Source of the DNA: Gracilaria vermiculophylla
Lineage: Eukaryota; Rhodophyta; Florideophyceae; Gracilariales; Gracilariaceae
Reading direction: 5' to 3'
Assembly (NCBI GenBank): GCA_019155205.2
Contig: JAHNZQ020000079.1
Location: forward strand, 1,036,278-1,100,277
Length of the DNA: 64,000 nucleotides
The notes beneath the pieces are model-generated. The model was not told the origin of the DNA. It saw nothing but the letters and a program-made list of their open reading frames with translations, and did not search any database. The position numbers were made by a program, and so were the translations under genes. This document shows, one piece after another, positions 1-9,055 of this stretch (the first letter of the stretch is position 1; every line of letters starts with the position of its first letter).

Positions 1-534
1 GGTGACGCAGAGGTTGAGTTGGTGGACGGAACGTTGAGAAAAATGGATCAACTTGCTATTGGAGATGAAGTGCGAGTCGGAAAACAATTCTCTCGGGTGT
101 TCATGTTCACTCACGACAAAGCTAATATAATGCATAGTTTCGTCCAATTGGAAAGTGACTCCGGTCGAAAGTTGGCGTTAACTAGAGGCCATATGCTGTA
201 CGTCAACGGTGCTATCAGACCGGCACAAGAGGTTAAGGTTGGAGACAAATTGCGTGTAGTAGACAACATTGAAGAGGTGATAAGAGTTTCCACAGTTGTC
301 AAGAAAGGGTTGTTCAATCCACAGACAGTTCACGGCGATATTATGGTGAATGGTTTCTTAACTACCACCTACACGACAGCCATCGATATGCAAGCCGCTC
401 ATTCGTTGCTATTACCGATACGAGCGATCTGGAACATGGTTGGTAAGGATGTCGCTCCGAGGGATGTGAACTGGTCAGGCATCAGAAGTAATCTGATGAG
501 CATTTTGAACATTTTTGCCGGGCGCAAGCAATAA
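1..534 (+). CDS. Hedgehog-type Hint (Hog) domain protein, 3' part only
   Basis: The frame is open from the first base, so the gene starts upstream of the window. The visible 177 residues look like most of a Hint domain. They open with GDAEVELVDG, which in Hog domains normally follows the nucleophilic Cys and Phe/Pro, so the catalytic Cys must lie just outside. The conserved T-x-x-H motif is present (TRGH, Thr codon at 181), followed by a segment matching the Hog-type G-x-I-x-VNG-x-L block near 340-360. Family knowledge: Hint domains catalyse an N-to-S acyl shift and self-cleavage; in Hedgehog the C-terminal half also attaches sterol. Hog-like Hint proteins without a Hedge domain occur in red algae and other protists. 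The N-terminal cargo domain is unknown here. The next gene is convergent, with its stop 34 bp downstream. Confidence 0.8.
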   Translation, partial: GDAEVELVDGTLRKMDQLAIGDEVRVGKQFSRVFMFTHDKANIMHSFVQLESDSGRKLALTRGHMLYVNGAIRPAQEVKVGDKLRVVDNIEEVIRVSTVVKKGLFNPQTVHGDIMVNGFLTTTYTTAIDMQAAHSLLLPIRAIWNMVGKDVAPRDVNWSGIRSNLMSILNIFAGRKQ

Positions 535-568
535 GAATGCTGTGAAGCCTAACCACTTCATGTACATA

Positions 569-1436
569 TTACTGAAACTTGTTGACAAAAGTCGGAAGGT
601 CAAGAAGTGTGATGAACGGGTGCTTTTCGGCCACTTGGCGAATTTGTGGAGTGTTGTAGCCCCATGTAGCAAGAAAGAGTTGTAAAGGCTGACCTAACAT
701 GCTCAAAGACACTTTCTCTAATGTCTCGTAACGATCTTCCACAAACATAATTTGCTTGCCTTGGTGTTCGGGCATAGCAATTAGCTCCTTAAGAACGGAT
801 ATCTTGGAGCCCTTCTCAAAACCGTAAATATGTTCAATGGGGATGCTGGCCTTGTTGTGCTGAAGGAGTAGGTGAGCGAATCGAGTTTGTTTGGTTGTGA
901 TGATATACACAGGGCCTGAAGACGAGTTGATGGCATCCACTACATCAGGAAAACTAAGCAACGTTACATTAGTCATTTGAGAGAGATAAATGGTGATAGA
1001 AGTGCATGTGGACGTACAATTTGTTTGCATTGAGCCAAGATAACTGGTTCTCTGTTATCCATCTATCCCTGACATTTCCAAACACTTGAATGAGATCATT
1101 CTTTTCGAGTTGCCAATCAACCATACGTGCATCGCGGATGGAAGGCCAATCGTTCAAAATTGGTTGTACAAACTGCTCGTCTAGCTTGTTCTCGTCGGCT
1201 TCAGCGACCATTCGGCCCAATACAACATTCTCATATCCTGTTTCAATTACTGGACGAACTGCACACAGTGCCTGAACTCTGGTTTCCGGAAAGCTATCGT
1301 TCGGAGAGGATGGCAGACATAAATCTGGCCATTTAACCTTGGCTGCGAGCAGTGCAGTGCGCGCCGATTCGTGTGCGCTATCGCAGATGACTCCGTCAAA
1401 ATCAAGAGCGTAGACGAAAGATGTGCCGGACATCAC
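569..1436 (-). CDS. HAD-superfamily hydrolase, two exons
   Basis: Exon 1 is 1436-1018 and exon 2 is 953-569, giving 267 residues. Exon 1 starts with HAD motif I, DFDGVICDS. Exon 2 carries motif II-like IITTKQ and the acidic motif MFVEDRYET. The order and spacing resemble the plant family of HAD-like proteins whose core reads ANR-F-P...IVTTKQ. Neither frame alone contains a whole HAD fold. Removing a 64-bp GT-AG intron at 1017-954 (donor GTACGT, acceptor GCTTAG, branch-like CTAAT just before it) joins ANK to FFPDVV in frame. Such enzymes are Mg-dependent phosphatases acting on small metabolites; the substrate cannot be read from sequence. Convergent with the Hint gene. Confidence 0.8.
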
Positions 1437-1481
1437 TGCTCTGTAGAATTCAGCAGAAGACGAAGACGGTTTTCGTCTACT

Positions 1482-1799
1482 TTACGCAACCTGTTCTGTT
1501 TCCGAAGAGGAGATCGTCAGAGGGTGAACACGCGCCGTTGAGGGAAGTGCGCTGGCCAGACGGAAAGCCATGTGCTGGACTCGCCCGTGCTGTGCATTAT
1601 GCGCAGCATTCTTGAGTTTTAGCTCACGACAGAACAGCGAAACCGTCTCAAGCGCCAGAGGGATGCTAATCATTTTGTGCCCCCTATCCCATAAAATGCG
1701 AGCAAACTCAACACTATGCACCTCGTGCGCCCGTCGAAAAGGGAACAGATCTGAGTGCGTATAATAATGCCCTTGCTGGGGGGGCATCGAATTAGCCAA
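1482..1799 (-). CDS. hypothetical protein, possible cyclin-box fragment
   Basis: A 105-residue frame between the HAD gene and MGST3, reading away from MGST3. The stretch at about residues 8-55 (YYTHSDLFPFRRAHEV, then ARILWDRG and IPLALETVSLFCREL) resembles the start of a cyclin box, with a YxT-x2-L opening and an alternation of Glu/Arg, Gly and a hydrophobic helix. A second frame at 1670-1942 may supply an upstream exon; a pyrimidine-rich acceptor ending near 1771 is visible, but I cannot fix the donor. The resemblance is faint. It could be a degraded or non-coding frame. Confidence 0.25.
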   Translation of the reverse strand: MANSMPPQQGHYYTHSDLFPFRRAHEVHSVEFARILWDRGHKMISIPLALETVSLFCRELKLKNAAHNAQHGRVQHMAFRLASALPSTARVHPLTISSSETEQVA

Positions 1800-2074
1800 T
1801 CATTATGCTGAATGTACACTGACCAACACTCTTGGACCGCCCCGCACCAGTACGAACAGCGCACCCGTCCGCTCTCGTCATCCACTGGCTGTTGGGGAGG
1901 CCATGGTCGTTTGACAAGCTTGCCCATCTGTTGTACTTTCATGAACTGAGACGTGCTGATCGCTGTCGCACTTAACCGTCAGTCATCAGGTGCACATCAG
2001 GAGTTCAACAAAGGTTCCAGTCGTGCACGTACCACAAGTTGCACATCCAAGCCGCAACAAAGCCCACGAGTAGT

Positions 2075-2503
2075 ATGGTGCTCGGCGGAACGATCTCTCT
2101 CGAGATTCCGCGCCTGTACAGTTTGGTCATCATCACATCCATCGTCAACTGGATGGTTCTGTTTTGGCAGATGATGGCGGTGGGAAGCGCCCGTAAGCGC
2201 TTTGATATTCCCTATCCCATGCTGTATGAGAACAAGCAACCGTCAACCTTCAACTGCATTCAGAGAGCCCATCAGAATTCTTTGGAATGGAACCAAGGCT
2301 TCCTTTTGTTTCTCTTCGTATCCGGCCTGACCACACCGTTGCTATCCACTGCCGCCGGCATGACCTATAATTTTGGCCGCGTTGCCTACGCTAAAGGCTA
2401 TCACCAGGGGAATCCTCACAAAGGACTTTGGGGTCTCTACGGTCTGTTTTACTTGTTGGGCGGGAGTGTCTACACAGCAATCAAGCTTATGAGACAAGAT
2501 TAA
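2075..2503 (+). CDS. MGST3: microsomal glutathione S-transferase 3 (MAPEG family)
   Basis: 142 residues from the ATG at 2075; an ATG at 2039 would add 12 residues not expected from the family. The signature FNCIQRAHQNSLEWNQGFL is present, as are RKRFDIPYP before it and GRVAYAKGYHQGNPHKG after it. All match MGST3, a four-helix membrane enzyme of about 150 residues with glutathione transferase/peroxidase activity in the endoplasmic reticulum. Four hydrophobic segments lie near residues 10-30, 68-90, 92-112 and 120-138. The stop is only 15 bp from the stop of the convergent PLGG1-like gene, so the two 3' UTRs must overlap. Confidence 0.93.
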   Translation: MVLGGTISLEIPRLYSLVIITSIVNWMVLFWQMMAVGSARKRFDIPYPMLYENKQPSTFNCIQRAHQNSLEWNQGFLLFLFVSGLTTPLLSTAAGMTYNFGRVAYAKGYHQGNPHKGLWGLYGLFYLLGGSVYTAIKLMRQD

Positions 2504-2518
2504 ACAAAAAGTCATCCG

Positions 2519-4051
2519 TCATTGTACCGCAGTCTTTGTCGCGAGCCCAACGGCCACACGCACAACCATCGCGCGCAGCGGCGGGAAGGCGATGAAAATC
2601 GTGCTAAAGATTCCCACCAACGTCATTGCCAGCGCCGCAAACGGAAACGCGCCACTTTCGTCGCTCAACGCCGCTGTGCCCAGTCCGTGCGCAGAGGCCC
2701 CGACAGAAAGCCCTCTCACTACAGGGTCCCTCACGCGGAGCGCGGTGAGCACACTGGCTGCAATGTTTGCCCCGAGCAGTCCGGTCAAGGCGACTACACT
2801 TGCGGCGAGTCCCATGTTGGCACCCAGCAGATCGGCCATTGCCACTGCTAGGGGCGCCGTTACCGTGCGTGGTAAGACGATCAGCGCCGTATCCGCAGGC
2901 AGCTTCAGTGCACGAGCGACAAATGCGGTGCCGAATAAAGACGTGAGAGTGGCAAACAGCGTTCCGAACACAACTTCCACGACTCTTGCCATGGCAAGTC
3001 TGCGCTGCCGATCCATGGTGAACGCAAACGTAATGACAGCCGGCCCCAGAAGAGAGGCGAGGATGTCACCAGCACCCCACGCAGCTCCGCGCGTGTAGTA
3101 AGTCGCCAGCATCGCAGAGAACGGAGTGGATGTCACAGATGCGAGTAATGCTACCGCGCCTATTGTCCCGCAGGTACATGTAATCAGGGGGTGTAGAAAC
3201 ATCTTGAGTCTAGAGGGGAATCGCTGACCGACCGAAAACGTCAAAAGAGTTGCAAACAGCGCGTAAGCAGTGGCAGCATGTTGCACGGAACGAGAAGCAA
3301 GAGCGAAGAAAGCCATCGTTAGAACTGCAAATAAAAGGATGAGCCGATTGGACGGAGGTATGCCCTTTGATGGTGCGATGGACAGAGTTGCCGGGGGTTT
3401 CCCTGTTGCAATCGAAACCACAGATCGTAATGTAACGCACACCGCTGCTGTTGACAGCAATGTGAAGAAAAAGCCACAGACGATTATGAGACCAATCTTT
3501 GCTATGTGGGCGCTGGGCAAAGACGGTGCCAACGGGAGCATGATCAAATTAGGGGCGAAGAAAACTGCAAGCCATCGTGTCAAGAACGCGACAGACGGAT
3601 TGAAAAGCAAAGAATTAAGACGGTCAACAAACGGGGATGAGAACACTCGCATCACGGATAGGAGAGCGAGTAGAAGGAGCATTGAAGCCAATGGAGCAGG
3701 AAACGAAATACTCAAAGAAGCTAATCCAGTTCCAACGGACCGCTGAATGATGATCAGGAGCGCCAGCGACGCTACGCAATGCGCGGTTGACAATAGAAAA
3801 GGAGCGATCCCTGTGGACACCGTGGGTGAAGCCGAAGCCTCCGAGCTAGCAGAAGCGCTCGGAGTTTTCCGCTTGACGCTTGATACATGTCTTGAGCGTG
3901 TAGAGGTCAGATGGGGAATGAATGCCGACCTTTTCACAGTGGTTCTTGATGGAAGGGGCCTGGTATCTGCAGCGGATTTCACAGCTGACGGGAAGCGCCG
4001 CAGAGCAGACGGAGTGGCGACAAAGCAGAACCTGGGCGAACGCGAATGCAT
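2519..4051 (-). CDS. PLGG1: plastidial glycolate/glycerate translocator (LrgA-LrgB fusion)
   Basis: 510 residues, close to the roughly 510 of Arabidopsis PLGG1. The first 70 residues are rich in Ser, Arg and Ala and poor in acidic residues, as in a plastid transit peptide. Several hydrophobic helices follow (LrgA-like part, about 80-220, then LrgB-like part, about 235-500). The LrgB hallmark segments are present: TRGAAWGAGDILASLLGPAV, LPRTVTAPLAVAMADLLG, and RGLSVGASAHGLGTAAL near the C-terminus. In plants this inner-envelope carrier exports glycolate and imports glycerate in photorespiration. The gene is divergent from the plastid ATP synthase gamma gene; the roughly 330 bp between their starts must hold both promoters. 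Confidence 0.9.
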   Translation of the reverse strand: MHSRSPRFCFVATPSALRRFPSAVKSAADTRPLPSRTTVKRSAFIPHLTSTRSRHVSSVKRKTPSASASSEASASPTVSTGIAPFLLSTAHCVASLALLIIIQRSVGTGLASLSISFPAPLASMLLLLALLSVMRVFSSPFVDRLNSLLFNPSVAFLTRWLAVFFAPNLIMLPLAPSLPSAHIAKIGLIIVCGFFFTLLSTAAVCVTLRSVVSIATGKPPATLSIAPSKGIPPSNRLILLFAVLTMAFFALASRSVQHAATAYALFATLLTFSVGQRFPSRLKMFLHPLITCTCGTIGAVALLASVTSTPFSAMLATYYTRGAAWGAGDILASLLGPAVITFAFTMDRQRRLAMARVVEVVFGTLFATLTSLFGTAFVARALKLPADTALIVLPRTVTAPLAVAMADLLGANMGLAASVVALTGLLGANIAASVLTALRVRDPVVRGLSVGASAHGLGTAALSDESGAFPFAALAMTLVGIFSTIFIAFPPLRAMVVRVAVGLATKTAVQ

Positions 4052-4379
4052 GGTACGAAGAGATGTTCAACTTGACCACCACGATAAAAATGAGATGGCA
4101 CGCAGTCGATGGCGCGTGCGATCTGCGATAATGCTCCAGTAGACGAAGTTGCCCTGGCAAACCATTAATGCTGCGCCACACGATGATGATAGCGGTCGGC
4201 TGCAGTGCGGTGTTGACAATATCTGCCAGGCTGTTGCTGAGCCACGTGTTCTCACGCCGGTGCTCGAACGATCTCTCGAACCGCCTCCCCCTTCTGCAGT
4301 TCCGCGCCTGAAATCTGTCACCGTCGGTATCTTGGTTCCGCATTTTCGGCGCGTCACTGTCCCTCTACCCCGTTCCGTC

Positions 4380-5552
4380 ATGCCGCTCGCTTTCGGCGTC
4401 GCGCCTCCGAGATCCCTCCCATTCAGGCTCTCGACTCGCCCGGCAGTATGCGCTCCTCGCACACACAGAATTGTTCGACGGCAGACACCGCCCGCCATGT
4501 CCGTCGCCGCTCAGGAGTTACGTCACCGCATTCGCACTGCTGAATCTGCCGAGAAGATTGTGTCGGCCCTTCGGCTTGTTGCCGCGGCACGTATTCGTTC
4601 CTCTTCCCAAGCAGCGCTTCGCGCCCGTCCGTTTGCCAACCATCTGCAGGTTATGCTGGCGTCTGTTCTACGACTTGCGCGGGATCGCAAGTTGGATATG
4701 AAGGGCATCGCAAACAAGACGCCTACGTATGACGTTCCAACCACTACTCTGCACGACCCCTCCGTCTCAAAAGCCTTTCTAGACCGCATGTATCTGGCTC
4801 TGATGTACACCCCTCGCACAGTACAGGTTGCTCTAATCGTCGTAGTCACATCCGACAAGCGCTTTTGTGGTTCTTACAACCGTGAAATCATCTCGCGGGC
4901 TGTTAGAAGGATGCGGTATCTCTCCACTGCAGGATATGACGTCGAGCTGGCAATTATCGGGCGAACTGCGATGCAGTTCTTTCAAGCACAGTACAAGCAC
5001 ATCCCAATACGGTACTACGAGCCGCTGGGCAGATCCTCTGGGGCGCTTGTCACAGCTACCAATCTCAACAATATGCTCCTTTCTCACTTTATCGCTGGTG
5101 GGGTTGAACGGGTGGAAATTATTTACACAAGATTTGTTAGCCTCCTCGCTAGTACTCCAAGTTTGCGAACGCTTCTGCCCGTTACCCCCTCTGGTATTGA
5201 AGCAGTTGGCGATGAGATGTTTCAATTAACCTCACACAACGGCCATTTGGCCACACGGCCAGCGTCCCGACCCAAGGATGCACCTCTAACTCCCCCATCT
5301 TTGTATCAAGTTTCCGATGCTGAACTTATGTCACTGCTAAATGCGATGTTGCCGATGTATGTCACATCACAGATACAAAGAATCATACGTGAATCGATAG
5401 CTTCCGAGCAAGCGTCTCGTTTGGCCGCCATGCAAGCCGCCACTGATAATGCGCGAGAGCTGATCAATCGCTTGAGGTCATTATACAACAAGCAACGACA
5501 GGCGCGAATAACAAACGAAATTCTAGAACTTGTTGCAGGCATAAACGCATAA
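4380..5552 (+). CDS. ATPC: plastid ATP synthase gamma subunit precursor
   Basis: The gamma fold runs from AQELRHRIRTAESAEKIVSA to the C-terminal helix ending ITNEILELVAGINA. The motif LVAAARIR, the VVVTSDKRFCGSYN strand and the LLPVTPSG segment match cyanobacterial/plastid gamma more than mitochondrial gamma. The frame is open from 4149. I prefer the ATG at 4380, which gives 390 residues with a 40-residue Arg/Pro/Ser-rich transit peptide and leaves room for a divergent promoter. Where green plants carry an inserted Cys pair for thioredoxin control, this protein reads PSGIEAVGDEMFQLT with no cysteines, as expected outside the green lineage. The last coding bases are part of a tandem duplication (see 5517-5878). 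Confidence 0.92.
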   Translation: MPLAFGVAPPRSLPFRLSTRPAVCAPRTHRIVRRQTPPAMSVAAQELRHRIRTAESAEKIVSALRLVAAARIRSSSQAALRARPFANHLQVMLASVLRLARDRKLDMKGIANKTPTYDVPTTTLHDPSVSKAFLDRMYLALMYTPRTVQVALIVVVTSDKRFCGSYNREIISRAVRRMRYLSTAGYDVELAIIGRTAMQFFQAQYKHIPIRYYEPLGRSSGALVTATNLNNMLLSHFIAGGVERVEIIYTRFVSLLASTPSLRTLLPVTPSGIEAVGDEMFQLTSHNGHLATRPASRPKDAPLTPPSLYQVSDAELMSLLNAMLPMYVTSQIQRIIRESIASEQASRLAAMQAATDNARELINRLRSLYNKQRQARITNEILELVAGINA

Positions 5553-5878
5553 TAACACTATCGTGTGTCTACTTATTTGGTTTCTTGCTTGTACGTCCAA
5601 CTGTAGCACCTTTTCTTTCAGCGGGTCTTTTCATCTCTGGAAAGTCGCTTCACTTGACGTTTGCGGCTTCATCACTGTCAATTTCAAGCTCTTCAAAGAA
5701 TTCTTGCTAAATGCAGACATGAACGTATAATAACACTATCGCGTGTCTACTTCTTTGATTTCTTGTTTGTACGTCCGACGGTAGCGCCTTTTCTTTTAGC
5801 GGGGCTTTTCATCTCTGGAAAGTCGCTTAACTTGACGTTTGCGGCTTCATCACTGTCAATTTCAAGTTCTTCAAAGAG
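5517..5878. repeat. tandem duplication across the convergent ATPC/HOP2 3' ends
   Basis: Two imperfect copies of about 180 bp lie head to tail: copy 1 near 5517-5697 and copy 2 near 5697-5878. Each contains the end of the ATPC-like sequence (ending ATAATAACACTATCG) followed by the reverse complement of the last coding bases of HOP2. Copy 1 supplies the true ATPC stop; copy 2 supplies the true HOP2 stop. The other halves are non-functional remnants, each with a handful of substitutions, so the duplication is not recent. Confidence 0.9.
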
Positions 5879-6460
5879 TTGTTCGCGCTTCTTTCCGCTC
5901 GCTTCGCCCACAGCATCGGTTATATCAGTAACAATGCGCTTGTACCTTTTCCACATGCTTCGGGCCTGACTGTAGGCAAGCTCCAGCTTTATCTTGTCTT
6001 CTTTGGACATCAAAGAAGACCCATCTCCCAGTGAACCAAGCTTTTCTTGTTTGCGCTCCGTCTCTTCAATTAGCTCTTCAACTCGTTTCTTGGCCTCGTC
6101 TAATGTGGGCTGTGCTCGTAATAGGCTTTCAGATGCTGAGAGCTGGTCAACTTCCTCTGATAGTGATGATAGTTGTTGTTGTAAAGCAGCAATTTCGTCA
6201 TCCAAACTCTTCACTTCGTCTGGATTCGGGATTTCAATTATATCTTGGGCAGCGATGAATATCTTTGCTTTTCCGTACTCCTTTTTGGTGACAAGCTTCT
6301 TCTCGACCAGGGATGCAAGTGAGCGTTCCACTGCAGTTTTTTTCACGCCGGATTTCTGAAGAGAATCGACAACGTTTTGGACACTGAACGGGCGATTCTG
6401 AGCTTTGAGAAAAGCGTGGACGACGTCCTCGTCCTCGGAGACCTTCTTTCCCTTGGCCAT
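5747..6460 (-). CDS. HOP2: HOP2/PSMC3IP homologous-pairing protein
   Basis: 237 residues from the ATG at 6460; an upstream in-frame ATG at 6556 adds an unrelated basic stretch. The N-terminal winged helix is clear (VVHAFLKAQNRPFSVQNVVDSL, then EYGKAKIFIAAQD), followed by a coiled coil at about residues 70-150 and the C-terminal KEDKIKLELAYSQARSMWKRYKRIVTDI segment typical of Hop2. With Mnd1, Hop2 stimulates Dmc1/Rad51 strand invasion in meiosis. The Lys-rich tail (KRKGATVGRTNKKSKK) suggests nuclear import. Length fits the family (about 217-230). The 3' end is partly duplicated downstream. Confidence 0.88.
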   Translation of the reverse strand: MAKGKKVSEDEDVVHAFLKAQNRPFSVQNVVDSLQKSGVKKTAVERSLASLVEKKLVTKKEYGKAKIFIAAQDIIEIPNPDEVKSLDDEIAALQQQLSSLSEEVDQLSASESLLRAQPTLDEAKKRVEELIEETERKQEKLGSLGDGSSLMSKEDKIKLELAYSQARSMWKRYKRIVTDITDAVGEASGKKREQLFEELEIDSDEAANVKLSDFPEMKSPAKRKGATVGRTNKKSKK

Positions 6461-7418
6461 GCTGGTGGAACAGGTGAACAGGCGTTCAAGACGGGCAGAG
6501 AGACTGGACTGGGCAGGCCATGTGCCGGTGGAGGTGAGCCATGTCTTCATCAACACATGGACGAAACGGAATGACAGTCGTATTTGGCGGGAGCATTGCG
6601 TTTTGGGGCTTTCTTTTCACCATGCCCTGTTACCTGCAGAACTGAAATTGGAAATTCGACTGCTTTTTTTGCCTGCAAGCAAAAAGATGCATCGATGAGA
6701 TAATGCGTAAATTCGTTATTATGCCTGCCGTGGAGAGGCCGTGCACGCTCACGAGATATGGTCGGCGTAGAGGTTCTTCGCGGCAGAAAAGCTGAGGGAG
6801 AGCTGCCAACTGTTTAACGCCGCGAGCTAATTCTCAGTATCTCTGGGCCTTGTCATCAGATGTCATCGAGTTTCTGGATCCACGTTAGAGTGCTCCCTTA
6901 CAAACAGAATAGAACCCCGACATCAACAAAATGTAAGCATTGAAATGAGTAAAACCGTTGCATTTTCGCTGTGAGCGAAAGCTGCAGTTATTGTACAGGT
7001 CTATGGCTATGGCTCAACACACTCATCGCAACTTGCCTTTGAACCTAAAGAGAAACTACCTGGTGATGTGCTTAATCTACAACTATTACAATGAAACCTC
7101 AACTGAACTTGATACTCTACACAAGCTTCCGCCATTACTTCCCCCAGAGCCTCCGTTGAGAAGTAATGATCATGACTATGAGGGCTACTGATACTTTTCA
7201 TTATCCCGATTTGAATCCATGTCTTGCCTGGTTTGACGTAGAACTGGGTTGTTGCGAAAGAACCGTACATTCAATTCTTGCGGCTCTTGCATCATAACCA
7301 CAGACATTAAAGAGGGTATAAATAAAACCACGGCGATTTGTTTCACATGAAAAGTTGTGCCTCTGCACTTACAAGCCATTTGCCTTTCTTCTACCGTTTC
7401 CGTCGCGAAGCAAAACAG
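6461..7418. other. intergenic, no supported gene
   Basis: About 960 bp upstream of HOP2 and downstream of the next gene. Only short frames occur; a 77-codon one at 6958-7191 has no recognisable motif. The HOP2 promoter should lie in the first few hundred bases. Confidence 0.5.
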
Positions 7419-8357
7419 TCAACCCAAAAAGAAAACCGATGTGGTTCCCCCATATTTCTTTGCGCTTGTCGAGATATTTCCGTTCTTATTTATCTGCATG
7501 ATATTTACGGCAGGTGCCGCAGTGCGCTTCCCGCTGAAGTTTATCAACAACAGCGGCTGTTGAGAGCCATTTAAGCCTGTTCGACAGAGGCAAGAGAATC
7601 GAACTGCTTTATCACTGTCATAGACGACAGATATAGCCTTCTCTTCGATAAGGATGCACGTGTTCACGTCAATCATTAGAGGCGCATTTATATTGAACGC
7701 ATTATCGCGTGCGTCCTCAAACAAGTGCCGATCAGAGCGGAAAAGCTCTTTATACCAAGAAGCATAATCCCCGGTGGCTTGCAGAGATCTGTTCAGAACG
7801 CATTTCAACACAATGGCTGATGCACATGACCAGTCATTGAATTTTCTCAGATGTTCGCGCTCAAAACTGTTCGCAGACAGTGACATTCGGTGTTCTGTCA
7901 CCATCTTAACGGCAAATCTAAGCCCAGAAACCGACGTGCAATAGGCTTGCAACTCGCTTCCACCGTCCCAGGTTTGTACAAGAACAAACTTGCATCCCCT
8001 TATGTTTGCTCTCCAACTTTCGATATTCCAACAGGATCCACATTCACCTGAAACATCTCGCAGAGCTATGGTACCTGTGTCAGGCTTGGATATCACGGCT
8101 ATCTTCAAGTGAAGAAGAATCTTCGTGGTCCTCTCTGTGACTGACATGCCAGTATTTTGCCCAACTTGGGTGAGTTGTGCAACATCCAAAGACATATAAT
8201 TATTCTCATCTACACTTCCGCTTATTTGGGTGGCCCTTACGTCTGGAATCACGTCCTTTTGCTTTTCGAAGCCAGTAATTGACATTAGTTGAGATGCTGA
8301 AAGTGTACGGCGGTTTGCTAATTGTTTGAACCTTTTTTTCCATGACTTGACTTCCAT
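7419..8357 (-). CDS. unknown protein with basic N-terminus
   Basis: 312 residues, no family recognised. The first 20 residues are basic (KSWKKRFKQLANRR). A mostly beta-prone body follows, with alternating hydrophobic strands (KILLHLKIAVISK, CKFVLVQTWDGG, AISVVYDSDKAVRFSC). It has 11 cysteines and no signal peptide or membrane segment. The basic arm followed by regular strands faintly recalls jelly-roll capsid proteins of small ssDNA viruses, but I can point to no diagnostic motif. A second frame at 8206-8493 overlaps the 5' end in another phase and also ends in a basic tail (RRKGHPNKRKCR), so an upstream exon or a frameshift is possible. Confidence 0.45.
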   Translation of the reverse strand: MEVKSWKKRFKQLANRRTLSASQLMSITGFEKQKDVIPDVRATQISGSVDENNYMSLDVAQLTQVGQNTGMSVTERTTKILLHLKIAVISKPDTGTIALRDVSGECGSCWNIESWRANIRGCKFVLVQTWDGGSELQAYCTSVSGLRFAVKMVTEHRMSLSANSFEREHLRKFNDWSCASAIVLKCVLNRSLQATGDYASWYKELFRSDRHLFEDARDNAFNINAPLMIDVNTCILIEEKAISVVYDSDKAVRFSCLCRTGLNGSQQPLLLINFSGKRTAAPAVNIMQINKNGNISTSAKKYGGTTSVFFLG

Positions 8358-8493
8358 TATGGAGCCAGCGTTTCATACTTTCGATCTCAACTTGACGAGA
8401 GGAATAATAATCACAATGGAGAGCGACGCCATACCCGGAGATGTAAGACATTGTTTTAAGATTTTCGCTGGCAAAGTGGGCCATTCCACCCAC

Positions 8494-9055
8494 AATGGCC
8501 CGCGAATGACTTGTCCATCGTCTACGAACGGTTAGGTATTTTCCAGGACGGGAATGTTGTTCACAAATCTGTTGATCATGTGCCTCAGGTATTGGCGCCA
8601 GTGTGCGCGCTGGTGCAATCGTCGGTTAGCGTGATCCTGGATGCAACAGAAATGAGTCTCCGGATCGACGCAGAAACACTTTGTGACCCTTTCGCCGAGA
8701 AAGAAATATGTACTTGAAGCATTCAGATGTAGCGTTCGCTACTGTTGTTCTACACGAAGACGTGATTCGGGCGTTTCTGACCGAGAAGAAAGAGAAACCC
8801 TGTCCTAAATGCTGCTTGAGTTCGCAGACTGCCGCAACACTTTGCACAGAGTAGGGAGTAGGAAACGTCGCTCGTGGCACGAGTCACAGATGAAAGCTGT
8901 AGCTGCGAAAATTACTAATTCTTTGATAAAGTATCCTCCATGCGTAGCTCACCGTCAACGCGATACGGGAGAAAATCTTCTTCGTCATCCTTTTCGAGCG
9001 AATACATTTTCAAACAACCAGGTGTGCTTCTCCCTAGGTGACACCCGGAAGCACA
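8494..9055. other. intergenic, no supported gene
   Basis: About 560 bp between two divergent genes (the unknown protein and MOCOS). No frame with recognisable content. It should hold both promoters. Confidence 0.5.
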
